This document shows, piece by piece, positions 41,922 through 50,284 of a DNA stretch of 64,000 bases. Position 1 is the stretch's first letter. Every line of letters starts with the position of its first letter. This DNA is from TMP-24 sp041397305 (lineage in GTDB: Bacteria; Pseudomonadota; Alphaproteobacteria; Rhodobacterales; Rhodobacteraceae): assembly GCA_041397305.1 (NCBI GenBank), contig JAWKWX010000003.1:372001-436000 (forward strand), read 5' to 3'. A model generated the notes under the pieces. That model worked only from the letters and a program-made list of their open reading frames with translations. It made no database searches and was not told where the DNA came from. The position numbers and the translations under genes were made by a program.

Positions 41922-42539
41922 ATGGCCACTGACGATCGCCCGCAAATCTACCTGATCACCCCGCCGGTCCTCGATCTGGAGGTCTTTCCCACCCTTCTGG
42001 CGCGCGCCCTCGACCGGGTCGAGGTCGCCTGCATCCGCCTCGCGCTCGCCTCGCGCGACGAATATGAACTGGGTCGCGCCGCCGATGCGGTGCGCGAAGT
42101 GGCGCATGCGCGCGACGTGGCGCTGGTGATCGAGAACCATCTGGTTCTCGTGGAAAAACATGGGCTTGACGGCGTCCACCTGACCGATTCCGCCCGCTCT
42201 GTCCGCGCGGCCCGCAAGGCGATTGGCGCCGATGCGATCGTGGGTGCCTGGTGCGGGACGTCGCGGGATGCGGGGATGTCGGCGGGGGAAGCGGGGGCGG
42301 ATTACGTGGCTTTCGGGCCGGTCGGAGAGACCACGCTCGGCACCGGCAGGCGGGCCGAGGCGGATCTGTTCGCCTGGTGGTCGGAAATGGTCGAGGTGCC
42401 GGTCGTGGCCGAGGGCGCCTTGAGCGAGGATCTGGTCCGCGCCCTGTCGCCCGTCACCGATTTCTTCGCGCTCGGCGAAGAGGTCTGGCGCAGCGGCGAT
42501 CCGGCCAAGGCCTTGGAAACACTCGCAAAAGCCATGTAG
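41922..42539 (+). CDS. Thiamine phosphate synthase-like protein
   Basis: 205 residues, TIM barrel of the ThiE/TenI family: QIYLITPPVLDLEVF, RALDRVEVACIRLALAS, ALVIENHLVLVEKHGLDGVHLTD, GADAIVGAWCGTSRDAGMSAGEAGADYVAFGPVGET. The phosphate-binding GxWCGTS-like and GADYVAFGP segments are kept, but it is distant from true ThiE, so thiamine phosphate synthesis is not assured; a standalone role is possible. Three tRNA-Asp copies follow. Confidence 0.75.
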   Translation: MATDDRPQIYLITPPVLDLEVFPTLLARALDRVEVACIRLALASRDEYELGRAADAVREVAHARDVALVIENHLVLVEKHGLDGVHLTDSARSVRAARKAIGADAIVGAWCGTSRDAGMSAGEAGADYVAFGPVGETTLGTGRRAEADLFAWWSEMVEVPVVAEGALSEDLVRALSPVTDFFALGEEVWRSGDPAKALETLAKAM

Positions 42540-42630
42540 CGCACCCGCCGCCCGAGGAGGGACGAAGGGTCCGCCAGGGACCCGCAGCCTACGACGAGGC
42601 GGCGGCGGGGCGATCCATCCGGAAGGGAGT

Positions 42631-42707
42631 TGGCGCGGTTGACGGGGCTCGAACCCGCGACCCCCGGCGTGACAGGCCGGTACTCTAACCAACTGAGCTA
42701 CAACCGC
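42631..42707 (-). tRNA. tRNA-Asp (GTC), copy 1
   Basis: Minus strand, 77 nt with encoded CCA. Acceptor stem GCGGTTG pairs with CAACCGC; the anticodon loop CTGTCAC gives GTC; the T-arm reads GGGTTCGAGCC. Identical to the copy at 42923. Confidence 0.97.
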
Positions 42708-42882
42708 GCGACAGGGGCCTGCTACAGGAGCCGACCCGGGGCGTCAAGGGGGGCTGCGGCCCCGATTTCCGGGGTGCAGATCACGTATGGCAGAACGTAT
42801 GCCTGCACGTAATACGTGGGTTTTTGTCGGAATACCGGCCACCAGGCAAAGCGCCAGTGTCGACCTTCGCCTTGAGGTTCTG

Positions 42883-42917
42883 AAAAAACCAAAAGCCCCC
42901 GTCGCCGGGGGCTTTGG
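42883..42917 (-). terminator. Terminator downstream of tRNA-Asp copy 2
   Basis: On the minus strand, CCAAAGCCCCCGGCGACGGGGGC followed by TTTTGGTTTTTT: stem AAAGCCCCC/GGGGGCTTT (42892-42900 and 42907-42915) and a T-run (42883-42888). The start of the first copy of the duplicated segment. Confidence 0.85.
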
Positions 42918-42922
42918 AGAAG

Positions 42923-42999
42923 TGGCGCGGTTGACGGGGCTCGAACCCGCGACCCCCGGCGTGACAGGCCGGTACTCTAACCAACTGAGCTACAACCGC
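42923..42999 (-). tRNA. tRNA-Asp (GTC), copy 2
   Basis: Identical 77-nt sequence to copy 1 including CCA. It lies at the left end of the 1.1-kb direct repeat and is followed by its own terminator. Confidence 0.97.
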
Positions 43000-43223
43000 G
43001 CATCTGGCGCATCCGGGCAGGGCCCGAAGCGTGGGGGGTGACATAGGGCCATGGGCGGGCGGCGTCAAGCGGGCTGAGACGGGGGATGCGCGGAATTTTC
43101 GGCACCGGGCGCGAGCGGGGCACGCACGGGCGTGCGAGCGGGGTGCACACGGCGCGCACACGGTGCGGCGGCTGCTTTTCTCGGGCGTGCAAATCGACTA
43201 AGGCAGGGAAGAGAGGGACGCGC

Positions 43224-43649
43224 ATGGGCCAGACCGCCGCCAGAACGATCACCGAACGCTGCGAGGCGCGGGGGCTGAGGATGACCGGCCCGCGCCGGGT
43301 GATCGCGCGCGTTCTGGAAGATTCGCCCGATCATCCCGACGCGGACGTGCTCTACGCCCGCGCCACCGCGATCGACCCGAAGATCTCGCTCGCGACCGTC
43401 TACCGCACGGTGAAGCTGTTCGACGAGGCGGGCATCCTGGACAAGGTCGAGTTCGGCGACGGGCGCGCGCGCTACGAGGATGCCGAACGCAAGCATCACG
43501 ACCATCTGATCGATACCGACACCGGCAAGGTCATCGAGTTCGTCGAGCCCGAGATCGAAGCGCTGCAGGAACGGATCGCGGCCAAGCTCGGCTACCGGCT
43601 GACCGGCCACCGGCTGGAGCTGTTCGGCGTCCGCCTGAAGAAGGACTGA
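43224..43649 (+). CDS. Fur-family metalloregulator (Mur/Fur-like)
   Basis: 141 residues from MGQTAARTITERC, a winged helix with RGLRMTGPRRVIARVLEDSPDHPDADVLYARA and SLATVYRTVKLFDEAGILDKVEF. Metal-binding histidines are in RKHHDHLIDTDTGKVIEFVEPEIEALQ; the CxxC zinc motifs of E. coli Fur are absent, as in alphaproteobacterial Mur. It probably controls manganese or iron uptake. GAGAGGGACGCGC precedes the ATG. A damaged duplicate occurs at 45054. Confidence 0.9.
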   Translation: MGQTAARTITERCEARGLRMTGPRRVIARVLEDSPDHPDADVLYARATAIDPKISLATVYRTVKLFDEAGILDKVEFGDGRARYEDAERKHHDHLIDTDTGKVIEFVEPEIEALQERIAAKLGYRLTGHRLELFGVRLKKD

Positions 43650-43659
43650 GAGGCGGACC

Positions 43660-44094
43660 ATGGCGGACGGCAATCTGCGCGGCATCCTGCTTGTGCTCTA
43701 TTCGATGGCGATCTTCGCCGTCGAGGATGCGCTGATGAAACATCTCTCGACCGCGATGCCGGTCGGGCAGCTGCTGCTGATCATCGGGCTTGGCGGCATG
43801 GCGGTCTTCGCGCTTGCTGCCGGTCGGCGGGGCCGCGCGGGGCTCTGGGCCGCGCTCGGCAATCCGCCGGTCCTCTGGCGGTCGCTGGCGGAGGCGGTCT
43901 CTGCCCTCACGTTCGTGACGGCCCTGTCGCTGATCCCGCTGTCGACCGTCGCCGCCGTCTTTCAGGCAACCCCGCTCGCGGTCACGGCGGGCGCCGCGCT
44001 GTTTCTGGGCGAAACCGTGGCTAGAAGCGGGACAAAGCGAACTCGTCCAGCTACAAGAGGCGCTCACGCCTTGCGCGACCGATTGGGAAACTTT
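43660..44094 (+). pseudogene. EamA-family transporter, truncated copy (fusion at 44020)
   Basis: Starts MADGNLRGILLVLYSMAIFAVEDALMKHLS, an EamA/RhaT-like drug-metabolite transporter. It reads well through FVTALSLIPLSTVAAVFQATPLAVTAGAALFLGETV, where similarity stops at 44020; the frame then runs into unrelated sequence and ends about 30 codons later. The remainder of the transporter, intact, is in copy B (45485-46356). So this is the 5' half of a duplicated gene. Confidence 0.8.
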
Positions 44095-44383
44095 GAGTCC
44101 GGAGGTGAATGACAGGATCGCCGAGACTCAAGACAAGTATCGGATGTCGATGGAAAGCGCAGCTGCCGCATTTACAGAGCATAATCGTGTCAAGGCTCCA
44201 GTAGAACTATGGCGTGCCAAGCAGACGGAACACGAGGGAAAACTGGATGCCGCGCGGAAGAACTTCGTTTGTAGCCCGATGGCGGTAGAAGTTGCTGCCG
44301 CGGTCATGCTTTGTCTTGCGCGTTATCCAGATTGGGGTCGACCGGATAGTACGACCGGTTGGCTGCAACATCGCCAAGCCTGA
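44022..44383 (+). pseudogene. Low-GC gene fragment lacking a start, in the inserted segment
   Basis: An open frame begins exactly at the repeat junction with WLEAGQSELVQLQEALTPCATDWETLSPEV and continues as NDRIAETQDKYRMSMESAAAAFTEHNRVKAPVELWRAKQTEH to the stop at 44383. The composition is ordinary protein, and no start codon is present upstream of the junction. It looks like the C-terminal part of a cut gene. I do not recognise it. GC content and codon use are lower than in the flanking genes. Confidence 0.4.
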
Positions 44384-44509
44384 AACATGCCAGAGCTACG
44401 GACTCCGGAAGCATACCAGCCGCTGGCGCTATCCTCACTATTTTTACAGTTCTGCTCTGGTTCTCCAGACTGCAGATGAAGCTATATTTGCCGGAGCGGC
44501 ACCTTTGCC

Positions 44510-44707
44510 ATGGACGCGCGTGAGCGCCAGGCATTCTCGCAAACCTATATCGGCTTGCTTAGCGAAAACGATACTTCTGACGAAGCAAAGCAGCAGCAGC
44601 ATTGTCTATTCGGCGCTGTTTCGTCCAACCACCGACGGTACCGTCCGGGAGACGGCGGTCTTGATCCTGCGATTACTGCCGCGCTTTCGAAGTTGCTTTC
44701 GAAGTAG
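44510..44707 (+). CDS. Small unrecognised ORF in the inserted segment
   Basis: 65 residues, MDARERQAFSQTYIGLLSENDTSDEAKQQQHC and later LDPAITAALSKLLSK, ending just before the second repeat copy begins. Lower GC than the neighbourhood. No recognised family; may be a real small accessory gene or part of one. The stretch between 44384 and 44509 shows nothing convincing. Confidence 0.3.
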   Translation: MDARERQAFSQTYIGLLSENDTSDEAKQQQHCLFGAVSSNHRRYRPGDGGLDPAITAALSKLLSK

Positions 44708-44750
44708 CCAGAAAACCAAAAGCCCCGTCGCCGGGGGCTTCTCGGAGAAG

Positions 44751-44828
44751 TGGCGCGGTTGACGGGGCTCGAACCTGCGACCCCGGCGTGACAGGCCGGT
44801 GGTACCTAACCAACTGAGCTACAAACTG
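44751..44828 (-). pseudogene. Damaged tRNA-Asp, copy 3
   Basis: Matches copies 1 and 2 but with a missing base in CGACCCCC, GGTACTCTAACC changed to GGTGGTACCTAACC, and the acceptor CAACCGC changed to AAACTGC. It would not fold into a good cloverleaf. Confidence 0.8.
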
Positions 44829-45053
44829 CGCATCTGGCGCATTCCGGGCAGGGCCCGGGAAGCGTGGGGGTGACATAGGGCCATGGGCGGGCGGCGTCAA
44901 GCGGGCTGAGGCGGGGGATGCGCGGAATTTTCGGCTCGGGGCGTGAGCGGGCGCGCACCACAGGGTGCGGAGCGGGGTGCGCGCGGGGTGCACACGGTGC
45001 GGCGGCTGCTTTTCTCGGGCGTACCGACTAAGGCAGGGAAGAGAGGGACGCGC

Positions 45054-45475
45054 ATGGGCCAGACCGCCGCCAGAACGATCACCGAACGCTGCGAGGCGCG
45101 GGGGCTGAGGATGACCGGCCCGGCGCCGGGTGATCGCGCGCGTTCTGGAAGATCTGGCCTGATCATCCTGACGCGGACGTGCTCTACGCGCCACCGCGAT
45201 CGCACCGAAGATCTCGCTCGCGACCGTTCACCGCACGGTGAAGCTGTTCGACGAGGCGGGCATCCTGGACAAGGTCGATTCGGCGCACGGCGCGCGCGCT
45301 ACGAGGATGCCGAACGCAAGCATCACCATCTGATCGATACCGACACCGGCAAGGTCATCGAGTTCGTCGAGCCCGAGATCGAAGCGCTGCAGGAACGGAT
45401 CGCGGCTGCTCGCGCTGGCTACCGGCTGACCGCCACCGGCTGGAGCTGTTCGGCGTCCGCCTGAAGAAGGACTGA
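45054..45475 (+). pseudogene. Damaged second copy of the Fur-family gene
   Basis: Same start MGQTAARTITERCEARGLRMTGP, but several frame changes follow: pieces of SLATVYRTVKLFDEAGILDKV, KHHHLIDTDTGKVIEFVEPEIEALQERIAA and FGVRLKKD lie in different frames. The histidine run has also lost DH. The indels repeat the pattern seen at the left edge of the window. Confidence 0.85.
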
Positions 45476-45484
45476 GAGGCGGAC

Positions 45485-46356
45485 CAGTGACGGCAATCTG
45501 CGCGGCATCCTGCTTGTGCTCTATTCGATGGCGATCTTCGCCGTCGAGGATGCGCTGAAATATCTTCGACCGCGATGGTCGGCAGCTGCTGCTGATCATC
45601 GGGCTTGGCGGGATGGCGGTCTTCGCGCTTGCTGCCGGTCGGCGGGGCCGCGCGGGGCTCTGGGCCGCGCTCGGCAATCCGCCGGTCCTCTGGCGGTCGC
45701 TGGCGGAGGCGGTCTCTGCCCTCACGTTCGTGACGGCCCTGTCGCTGATCCCGCTGTCGACCGTCGCCGCCGTCTTTCAGGCAACCCCGCTCGCGGTCAC
45801 GGCGGGCGCCGCGCTGTTTCTGGGCGAAACCGTGGGCTGGCGGCGCTGGACGGCGGTGGGCGTGGGGTTCGCGGGCGTCCTGATGATCATCCGGCCGGGG
45901 CTGGACGGCTTCAGGCCGGAGGCGGGGCTGGTGCTGGTCACGGTCTTTGCGATCGCGCTGCGCGATCTGGTGACGCGGGCGGTGCCGAAGGCCTTGTCCT
46001 CGCAGGTCGTGTCCTTCCACGGCTTCCTCGGCGTGGTGGCGGCGGGGCTGATCCTGATCGCGGCGGGCCAGCGCCCGGCGATGCCGGACGGGGCGGGCAT
46101 GGCGCTGCTGGTGCTGACGCTCTTCTGTGCGACGACCGGCTATCTGGCCATCGTCGCCTCGATGCGGCTCGCCGAGGCGTCGGCGCTGATGCCCTTCCGC
46201 TATGCGCGGCTGATCTTCTCGCTTGCCATCGGCGTGCTGTTCTTTGCCGAGCGGCCCGATCTGCTGACCCTCGCCGGCGCGGCGCTGATCGTGGCGGCGG
46301 CCTTCTATACCTATCTGCGCGAGCGGGCGCGAAAACAGGTGGCCCTGGTCGCCTGA
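45485..46356 (+). CDS. EamA-family transporter, full-length but with a frameshifted N-terminus
   Basis: From about 45613 on the reading is clean: MAVFALAAGRRGRAGLWAALGNPPVLWRSLAEAVS..., two EamA domains with around ten helices (VGVGFAGVLMIIRPGLDGF; AALIVAAAFYTYLRERARK). The first 120 bases have indels relative to copy A, so the natural start (MADGNLRGIL) is out of frame. Probably exports or imports a metabolite; substrate unknown. Composite of copy A's 5' part and this 3' part would be the normal 285-residue protein. Confidence 0.8.
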
Positions 46357-46424
46357 GCCCTTTCCCTTGCGGGGCCGAGCGCGTAAAGGACGCGCGAGAG
46401 CATTCCCCGCGAAAGGACCGGCCC

Positions 46425-47702
46425 ATGAGCACGATCATCGACATCCATGCCCGCGAAATTCTCGACAGCCGGGGCAACCCGACGGTGGAAGTGGATGTGA
46501 CGCTGGAGGATGGCACGCTTGGCCGTGCCGCCGTGCCCTCGGGCGCCTCGACCGGCGCGCATGAGGCGGTCGAGAAGCGCGACGGCGACAAGAAGCGCTA
46601 TCTGGGCAAGGGCGTGCAGGAGGCGGTCGCGGCCGTGAACGGCGAGATCGCGGAAAACCTCGTGGGCGAGGATGCGACCGAACAGGTGGCGATCGACCGG
46701 CTGATGATCGAGATGGACGGGACGCCCAACAAGGCCCGCCTTGGCGCCAACGCCATTCTCGGCGTCTCGCTGGCGGTTGCGAAGGCCGCCGCCGATTTCA
46801 CCGCGCAGCCCCTGTACCGCTATGTCGGCGGCACCTCGGCCCGCGTGCTGCCGGTGCCGATGATGAACATCATCAACGGCGGCGAACATGCCGACAATCC
46901 GATCGATATCCAGGAATTCATGATCATGCCGGTCGGCGCGGAAAACATCCGCGAGGCGGTGCGGATGGGGTCCGAGGTCTTCCATACGCTGAAGAAGGAA
47001 CTGTCGGCGGCGGGCCTGTCCACCGGCATCGGCGACGAGGGCGGTTTTGCACCCAACCTGTCATCGGCCCGCGATGCGCTCGACTTCATCCTCAAGGCCA
47101 TCGAGAAGGCGGGCTACAAGCCCGGAGAGGACATGTACCTGGCGCTCGACTGCGCCTCGACCGAATATTTCAAGGGCGGCAAGTACGAGATGAAGGGCGA
47201 GGGCAAGAGCCTGTCGTCCGTCGAGAATGTCGAATATCTGGCCGAGCTTTGCACCTATTACCCGATCATCTCGATCGAGGACGGCTGCGCCGAGGATGAC
47301 TGGGACGGCTGGAAGATGCTGACCGAGGCGCTTGGCCACAAGATCCAGCTGGTGGGCGACGATCTGTTCGTCACCAACCCCAGACGCCTGGCCGAGGGGA
47401 TCAGGAAGGGCGTCGCCAATTCGATGCTGGTGAAAGTGAACCAGATCGGCACGCTGACCGAGACGCTGGAAGCGGTCGAGATGGCGCATCGCGCGCGCTA
47501 TACCAACGTGATGTCGCACCGGTCTGGCGAGACAGAGGATGCCACCATCGCCGATCTCGCGGTCGCCACGAACTGCGGCCAGATCAAGACCGGCTCGCTT
47601 GCCCGGTCCGACCGGCTGGCCAAGTACAACCAGCTGATCCGGATCGAGGAGATGCTGGGCGAGACCGCGGAATTCGCGGGCCGATCCATCCTGAAGGCCT
47701 GA
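46425..47702 (+). CDS. eno: Enolase
   Basis: Glycolytic 2-phosphoglycerate dehydratase, 425 residues from MSTIIDIHAREILDSRGNPTVEVD. Motifs: ASTGAHEAVEKRDGDKKRYLGKGV, INGGEHADNPIDIQEFMIMPVGA, GDEGGFAPNL, LALDCASTEY, IEDGCAEDDWDGW (Mg ligands) and LVKVNQIGTLTETL, MSHRSGETEDATIADLAVATNCGQIKTGSLARSDR. Complete and normal. GAAAGG precedes the ATG. Downstream TauE/SafE gene starts 5 bases after the stop. Confidence 0.98.
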   Translation: MSTIIDIHAREILDSRGNPTVEVDVTLEDGTLGRAAVPSGASTGAHEAVEKRDGDKKRYLGKGVQEAVAAVNGEIAENLVGEDATEQVAIDRLMIEMDGTPNKARLGANAILGVSLAVAKAAADFTAQPLYRYVGGTSARVLPVPMMNIINGGEHADNPIDIQEFMIMPVGAENIREAVRMGSEVFHTLKKELSAAGLSTGIGDEGGFAPNLSSARDALDFILKAIEKAGYKPGEDMYLALDCASTEYFKGGKYEMKGEGKSLSSVENVEYLAELCTYYPIISIEDGCAEDDWDGWKMLTEALGHKIQLVGDDLFVTNPRRLAEGIRKGVANSMLVKVNQIGTLTETLEAVEMAHRARYTNVMSHRSGETEDATIADLAVATNCGQIKTGSLARSDRLAKYNQLIRIEEMLGETAEFAGRSILKA

Positions 47703-47707
47703 GGCCG

Positions 47708-48436
47708 ATGCTGCCGCTCGCCGATCTTCCGGTGATCGGCGGGGCGGCGTTTGTTGCGGCGCTTCTCGGCGGCGTGACCGGCTATGGCACCGGGCTTCTC
47801 ATGCCGCCGATCCTCGTGCCCCTGATCGGGGCCGAGGCGGTGGTGCCGGTGATCGGCCTGTCGGCCCTGTTCACCAACGCGAGCCGGGTGGTGGCCTACC
47901 GGCCGGACCTCGATCTTGACCGGCTGCGCCGGATCGCGCCCGTCGCGCTGCCCGCAACGCTGCTGGGTGCCTATGGCTTCACGCTTCTGTCGGGGCGCGG
48001 GGCGGCGATCCTGATCGGTTCCATGCTGATCCTCATGGTCCCTTTGCGCATGCTCGCGCGGCGGCGGGGGCTGGTCCTTTCCGGGCGCGGGCTGACGGCG
48101 GCCGCCGTGGGCTATGGCGTGGTGAACGGCGGCACGTCGGGGTCGGGCGTGCTGCTGCTCACGCTTCTGATGGCGGCGGGGCTGACGGGGCCGCAGGTCA
48201 TCGCCACGGATGCGGCGATCTCCTTCCTGCTTGGCCTGGGCAAGTCCGGGATGTTCGCCATGCGCGGCGCGCTCGACCTCCGACTTGCGGGGCTCGCCCT
48301 GGTGATCGGGGTCGCGGCGGTTCCGGCGACCTTCCTTGCCCGGAGGCTTGCCCACCGGTTGCCGGGTACATGGCATCTGCGCATCCTTGACGGCGCGGTG
48401 GTTCTGGGCGGTCTCCTCCTGATCCGCGGGGCCTGA
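47708..48436 (+). CDS. Sulfite exporter TauE/SafE family membrane protein
   Basis: 242 residues, about eight helices, with the paired TauE motif regions GGVTGYGTGLLMPPILVPLIGAEAVVPVIGLSALFTN and GTSGSGVLLLTLLMAAGLTGPQVIATDAAISF. Transports organosulfur or sulfite/anion compounds in relatives; substrate unknown. Starts 5 bases after eno, probably read with it. Confidence 0.88.
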   Translation: MLPLADLPVIGGAAFVAALLGGVTGYGTGLLMPPILVPLIGAEAVVPVIGLSALFTNASRVVAYRPDLDLDRLRRIAPVALPATLLGAYGFTLLSGRGAAILIGSMLILMVPLRMLARRRGLVLSGRGLTAAAVGYGVVNGGTSGSGVLLLTLLMAAGLTGPQVIATDAAISFLLGLGKSGMFAMRGALDLRLAGLALVIGVAAVPATFLARRLAHRLPGTWHLRILDGAVVLGGLLLIRGA

Positions 48437-48475
48437 TAGAAGGGGGCATGTCGCCCGCCTGCCCCGGAGGAACCC

Positions 48476-48835
48476 ATGGCCAGACAAAGAACCCGCCCCC
48501 TGCCAAGCCGCGCCGCGTTCCTGCGCCGGGCGGCCGGCTTCATCCTGCTGGCAGGCATCTTCCTTCTGCTGTCGCTCGGGCTGGGCGTGCTGGGCTATCA
48601 TGTCTGCAGCGGCCTTGGCTGGATCGACAGCCTGCTGAATGCCAGCATGATCCTTACCGGCATGGGGCCGGTCGACGAGATGCCCGATGATGGGGCGAAG
48701 ATCTTCGCAAGCGCCTACGCGATCTTTTCAGGCGCGGTCTATCCCGCGATGACGGCGCTGATCCTCTATCCGTTCCTGCACAGGATGCTGGTCATCCTGC
48801 ATCTGCAGGGGCTGGAAGAGGATGGCGGGGCCTGA
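48476..48835 (+). CDS. Small two-helix membrane protein, function unknown
   Basis: 119 residues: basic N-terminus, helix FILLAGIFLLLSLGLGVLGYHV, a loop with ILTGMGPVDEMPDDGAKIFAS, and a second helix AYAIFSGAVYPAMTALILYPF ahead of a histidine-bearing tail HRMLVILHLQG. The layout helix-short loop-helix resembles two-helix potassium-channel-like proteins, but no selectivity filter is visible, so no function is claimed. Stop overlaps the end of the FAD oxidase region by convergence. Confidence 0.75.
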   Translation: MARQRTRPLPSRAAFLRRAAGFILLAGIFLLLSLGLGVLGYHVCSGLGWIDSLLNASMILTGMGPVDEMPDDGAKIFASAYAIFSGAVYPAMTALILYPFLHRMLVILHLQGLEEDGGA

Positions 48836-48842
48836 GCAGACG

Positions 48843-49931
48843 TCAGATCGACGACAGAAGCCGGTCTGGGCGGAAGGGCGCGAGGCGCGCCCCTGCCCCC
48901 TGCCCCGTCAGCTCGTCCGCGAGGCCGGCCGCCACCAGAGGTGCCAGCGTCACGCCGGAATGGAGGACGGCGAGCGCGAGGCCGGGGCGGGCGGCGACCG
49001 GACCCACGACCGGCAGGCCGTCACCGGGGACCGGGCGGTCGGCATGGAGGATGGCGGCGGGCTGGAATTCGACCCCCGGCAGGAGGCGCGACAGCCGGGC
49101 AAGCGTGGCGCGGGCAAGGGTGCCGGGGCTGTCCGTCACCGCCTCGGTCCTGTCGGACTGGTGGCTGGCCGAGGCGGGCGCGAGAAGCGCGCCCGTCGCA
49201 TCCTGCCGGACCTCCTGATCGGGGCTGGCGAGGATATGGGAAAGAAGCGGCGCGACAGGCCGCGTGCGCAGGATCAGGCCGGGGCGGGGCAGCATCGGCA
49301 AATGCAGGCCCGCGCTTGCCAGAAGCGCGGGCGTAGCGGTGCCCACGGCAAGGATCGTGTGATCGGCCCCGATCCTGCCCATCGGCGTTTCGGCACCGGT
49401 GACGCGGTCGCCGTCCGTCAGAAGCCGCAGCGCCGGACAGCCCGACCAGACCTCGGCGCCAAGCGCCGCCGCCGCATCGAGCAGGCGATGGGTCAGATGG
49501 GCGGCGTCGACGGCGCCTTCGGCCGGGAAATGAAGCGCGCGGGCGGGCACCTGGCCAAGGGCGGGTTCGCGGGCGGCGATCTCGCGCGCCGGGAGTTCGG
49601 CCAGGTCATAGCCAAGGCGGGCCAGCGTTGCGGCGGTCCGGTCGAAGGCCTCGCCCGTCTCCTCCCACCAGAGCGTACCGGTCCAGCGATGGCCGCTGTC
49701 CGCAAGGTCACGTTCAAGGCGCCGGTGCGCGGCCATTGCCGCATGGCGCAGGTGGAAATGATCCTCGTTCAGGAAGAAGCTCGCATTGATCCAGCCGAAG
49801 GACCGGCCCGAGGCTTCATTCGCCGGAAGGCCCGCATCAAGGATCGTGACCTGCGCCTTGCGGCGGGCAAGCTCGAAGCCAAGCGACGCGCCGATCAACC
49901 CGGCGCCGAGGATGAGGAAGCGGTTTGTCAT
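48843..49931 (-). CDS. FAD-dependent oxidoreductase (DadA/glycine oxidase-like)
   Basis: 362 residues. N-terminal FAD-binding motif RFLILGAGLIGASLGFELARRKAQVTILDAG, and GRSFGWINASFF. The C-terminal half has GDGLPVVGPVAARPGLALAVLHSGVTLAPLVAAGLADELTGQG, the DAO-fold FAD region. It belongs to the D-amino acid/glycine oxidase-type fold and would oxidise an amino acid or amine; substrate unknown. Convergent with the small membrane protein gene. Confidence 0.85.
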   Translation of the reverse strand: MTNRFLILGAGLIGASLGFELARRKAQVTILDAGLPANEASGRSFGWINASFFLNEDHFHLRHAAMAAHRRLERDLADSGHRWTGTLWWEETGEAFDRTAATLARLGYDLAELPAREIAAREPALGQVPARALHFPAEGAVDAAHLTHRLLDAAAALGAEVWSGCPALRLLTDGDRVTGAETPMGRIGADHTILAVGTATPALLASAGLHLPMLPRPGLILRTRPVAPLLSHILASPDQEVRQDATGALLAPASASHQSDRTEAVTDSPGTLARATLARLSRLLPGVEFQPAAILHADRPVPGDGLPVVGPVAARPGLALAVLHSGVTLAPLVAAGLADELTGQGAGARLAPFRPDRLLSSI

Positions 49932-50056
49932 GGGTGGATGCTGGCACTACTCCAAGCGAAAGGGAAGCTCAGGCCGTGATATGGCGCCGTTGGGTTGCTG
50001 TGGTCTGCAACAATGCCCTAACAAGGACGAGCACACATGTCGTGAGGGTCCCTTTG

Positions 50057-50284
50057 GTGCTGTTCGCAGAATGCTGTCAAAACATGCAAGACGAGCTTGA
50101 CCGGCAATGCTCGCTTCATTCCGATAGGTTTGATTGCCCCGACGCGCTGATCGTGAAGAACAGAAACTCCTACGGTATCATTGTGCATGATGGCGGCGGC
50201 AGTTGTGTCGCGATCAGCTACTGCCCGTGGTGTGGGTCCCGGCTTCCGAAACAAGGCGGTTTTCCGGGGCAGAGACATAAATGA
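50057..50284 (+). CDS. DUF6980-like small cysteine-rich protein
   Basis: About 75 residues with a likely GTG start at 50057 and GAGGG shortly upstream: LFAECCQNMQDELDRQCSLHSDRFDCPDALIVKNRNSYGIIVHDGGGSCVAISYCPWCGSRLPK. Cys pairs (ECC, CPDA, CPWCG) suggest a zinc knuckle at the C-terminus. The pattern matches DUF6980. Function unknown. The GC content of 50000-50280 is lower than that of the flanking genes, so it may be a recent arrival. The stop overlaps the start of the cupin gene. Confidence 0.6.
   Translation: MLFAECCQNMQDELDRQCSLHSDRFDCPDALIVKNRNSYGIIVHDGGGSCVAISYCPWCGSRLPKQGGFPGQRHK

Larger units (their letters stand above)
42882..44020. repeat. Direct repeat copy A: tRNA-Asp, fur, 5' eamA
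   Basis: This segment matches 44711-45834 along its whole length. Copy A is the clean version: its tRNA-Asp and fur are intact. It ends abruptly inside eamA at ..GAAACCGTGG (44020). Confidence 0.85.
44711..45834. repeat. Direct repeat copy B: damaged tRNA-Asp, fur, 5' eamA
   Basis: Repeats 42882-44020. Base-by-base comparison shows many single-base insertions and deletions from 44711 to about 45600, then essentially perfect identity to 45830. The repeat continues past the boundary into the complete eamA. Confidence 0.85.

Noticed and set aside
42882..45834. Integrative element bounded by tRNA-Asp att repeats
   Set aside because: No integrase or transposase is present, and the repeat is 1.1 kb of chromosomal genes rather than a short att core. 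Assembly error or duplication explains it better.
45516..47702. A 728-codon open frame that reads EamA-region sequence into enolase
   Set aside because: The enolase has its own clean start MSTIIDIHAREILD at 46425 with a ribosome site. The upstream part is a wrong frame of the eamA gene.
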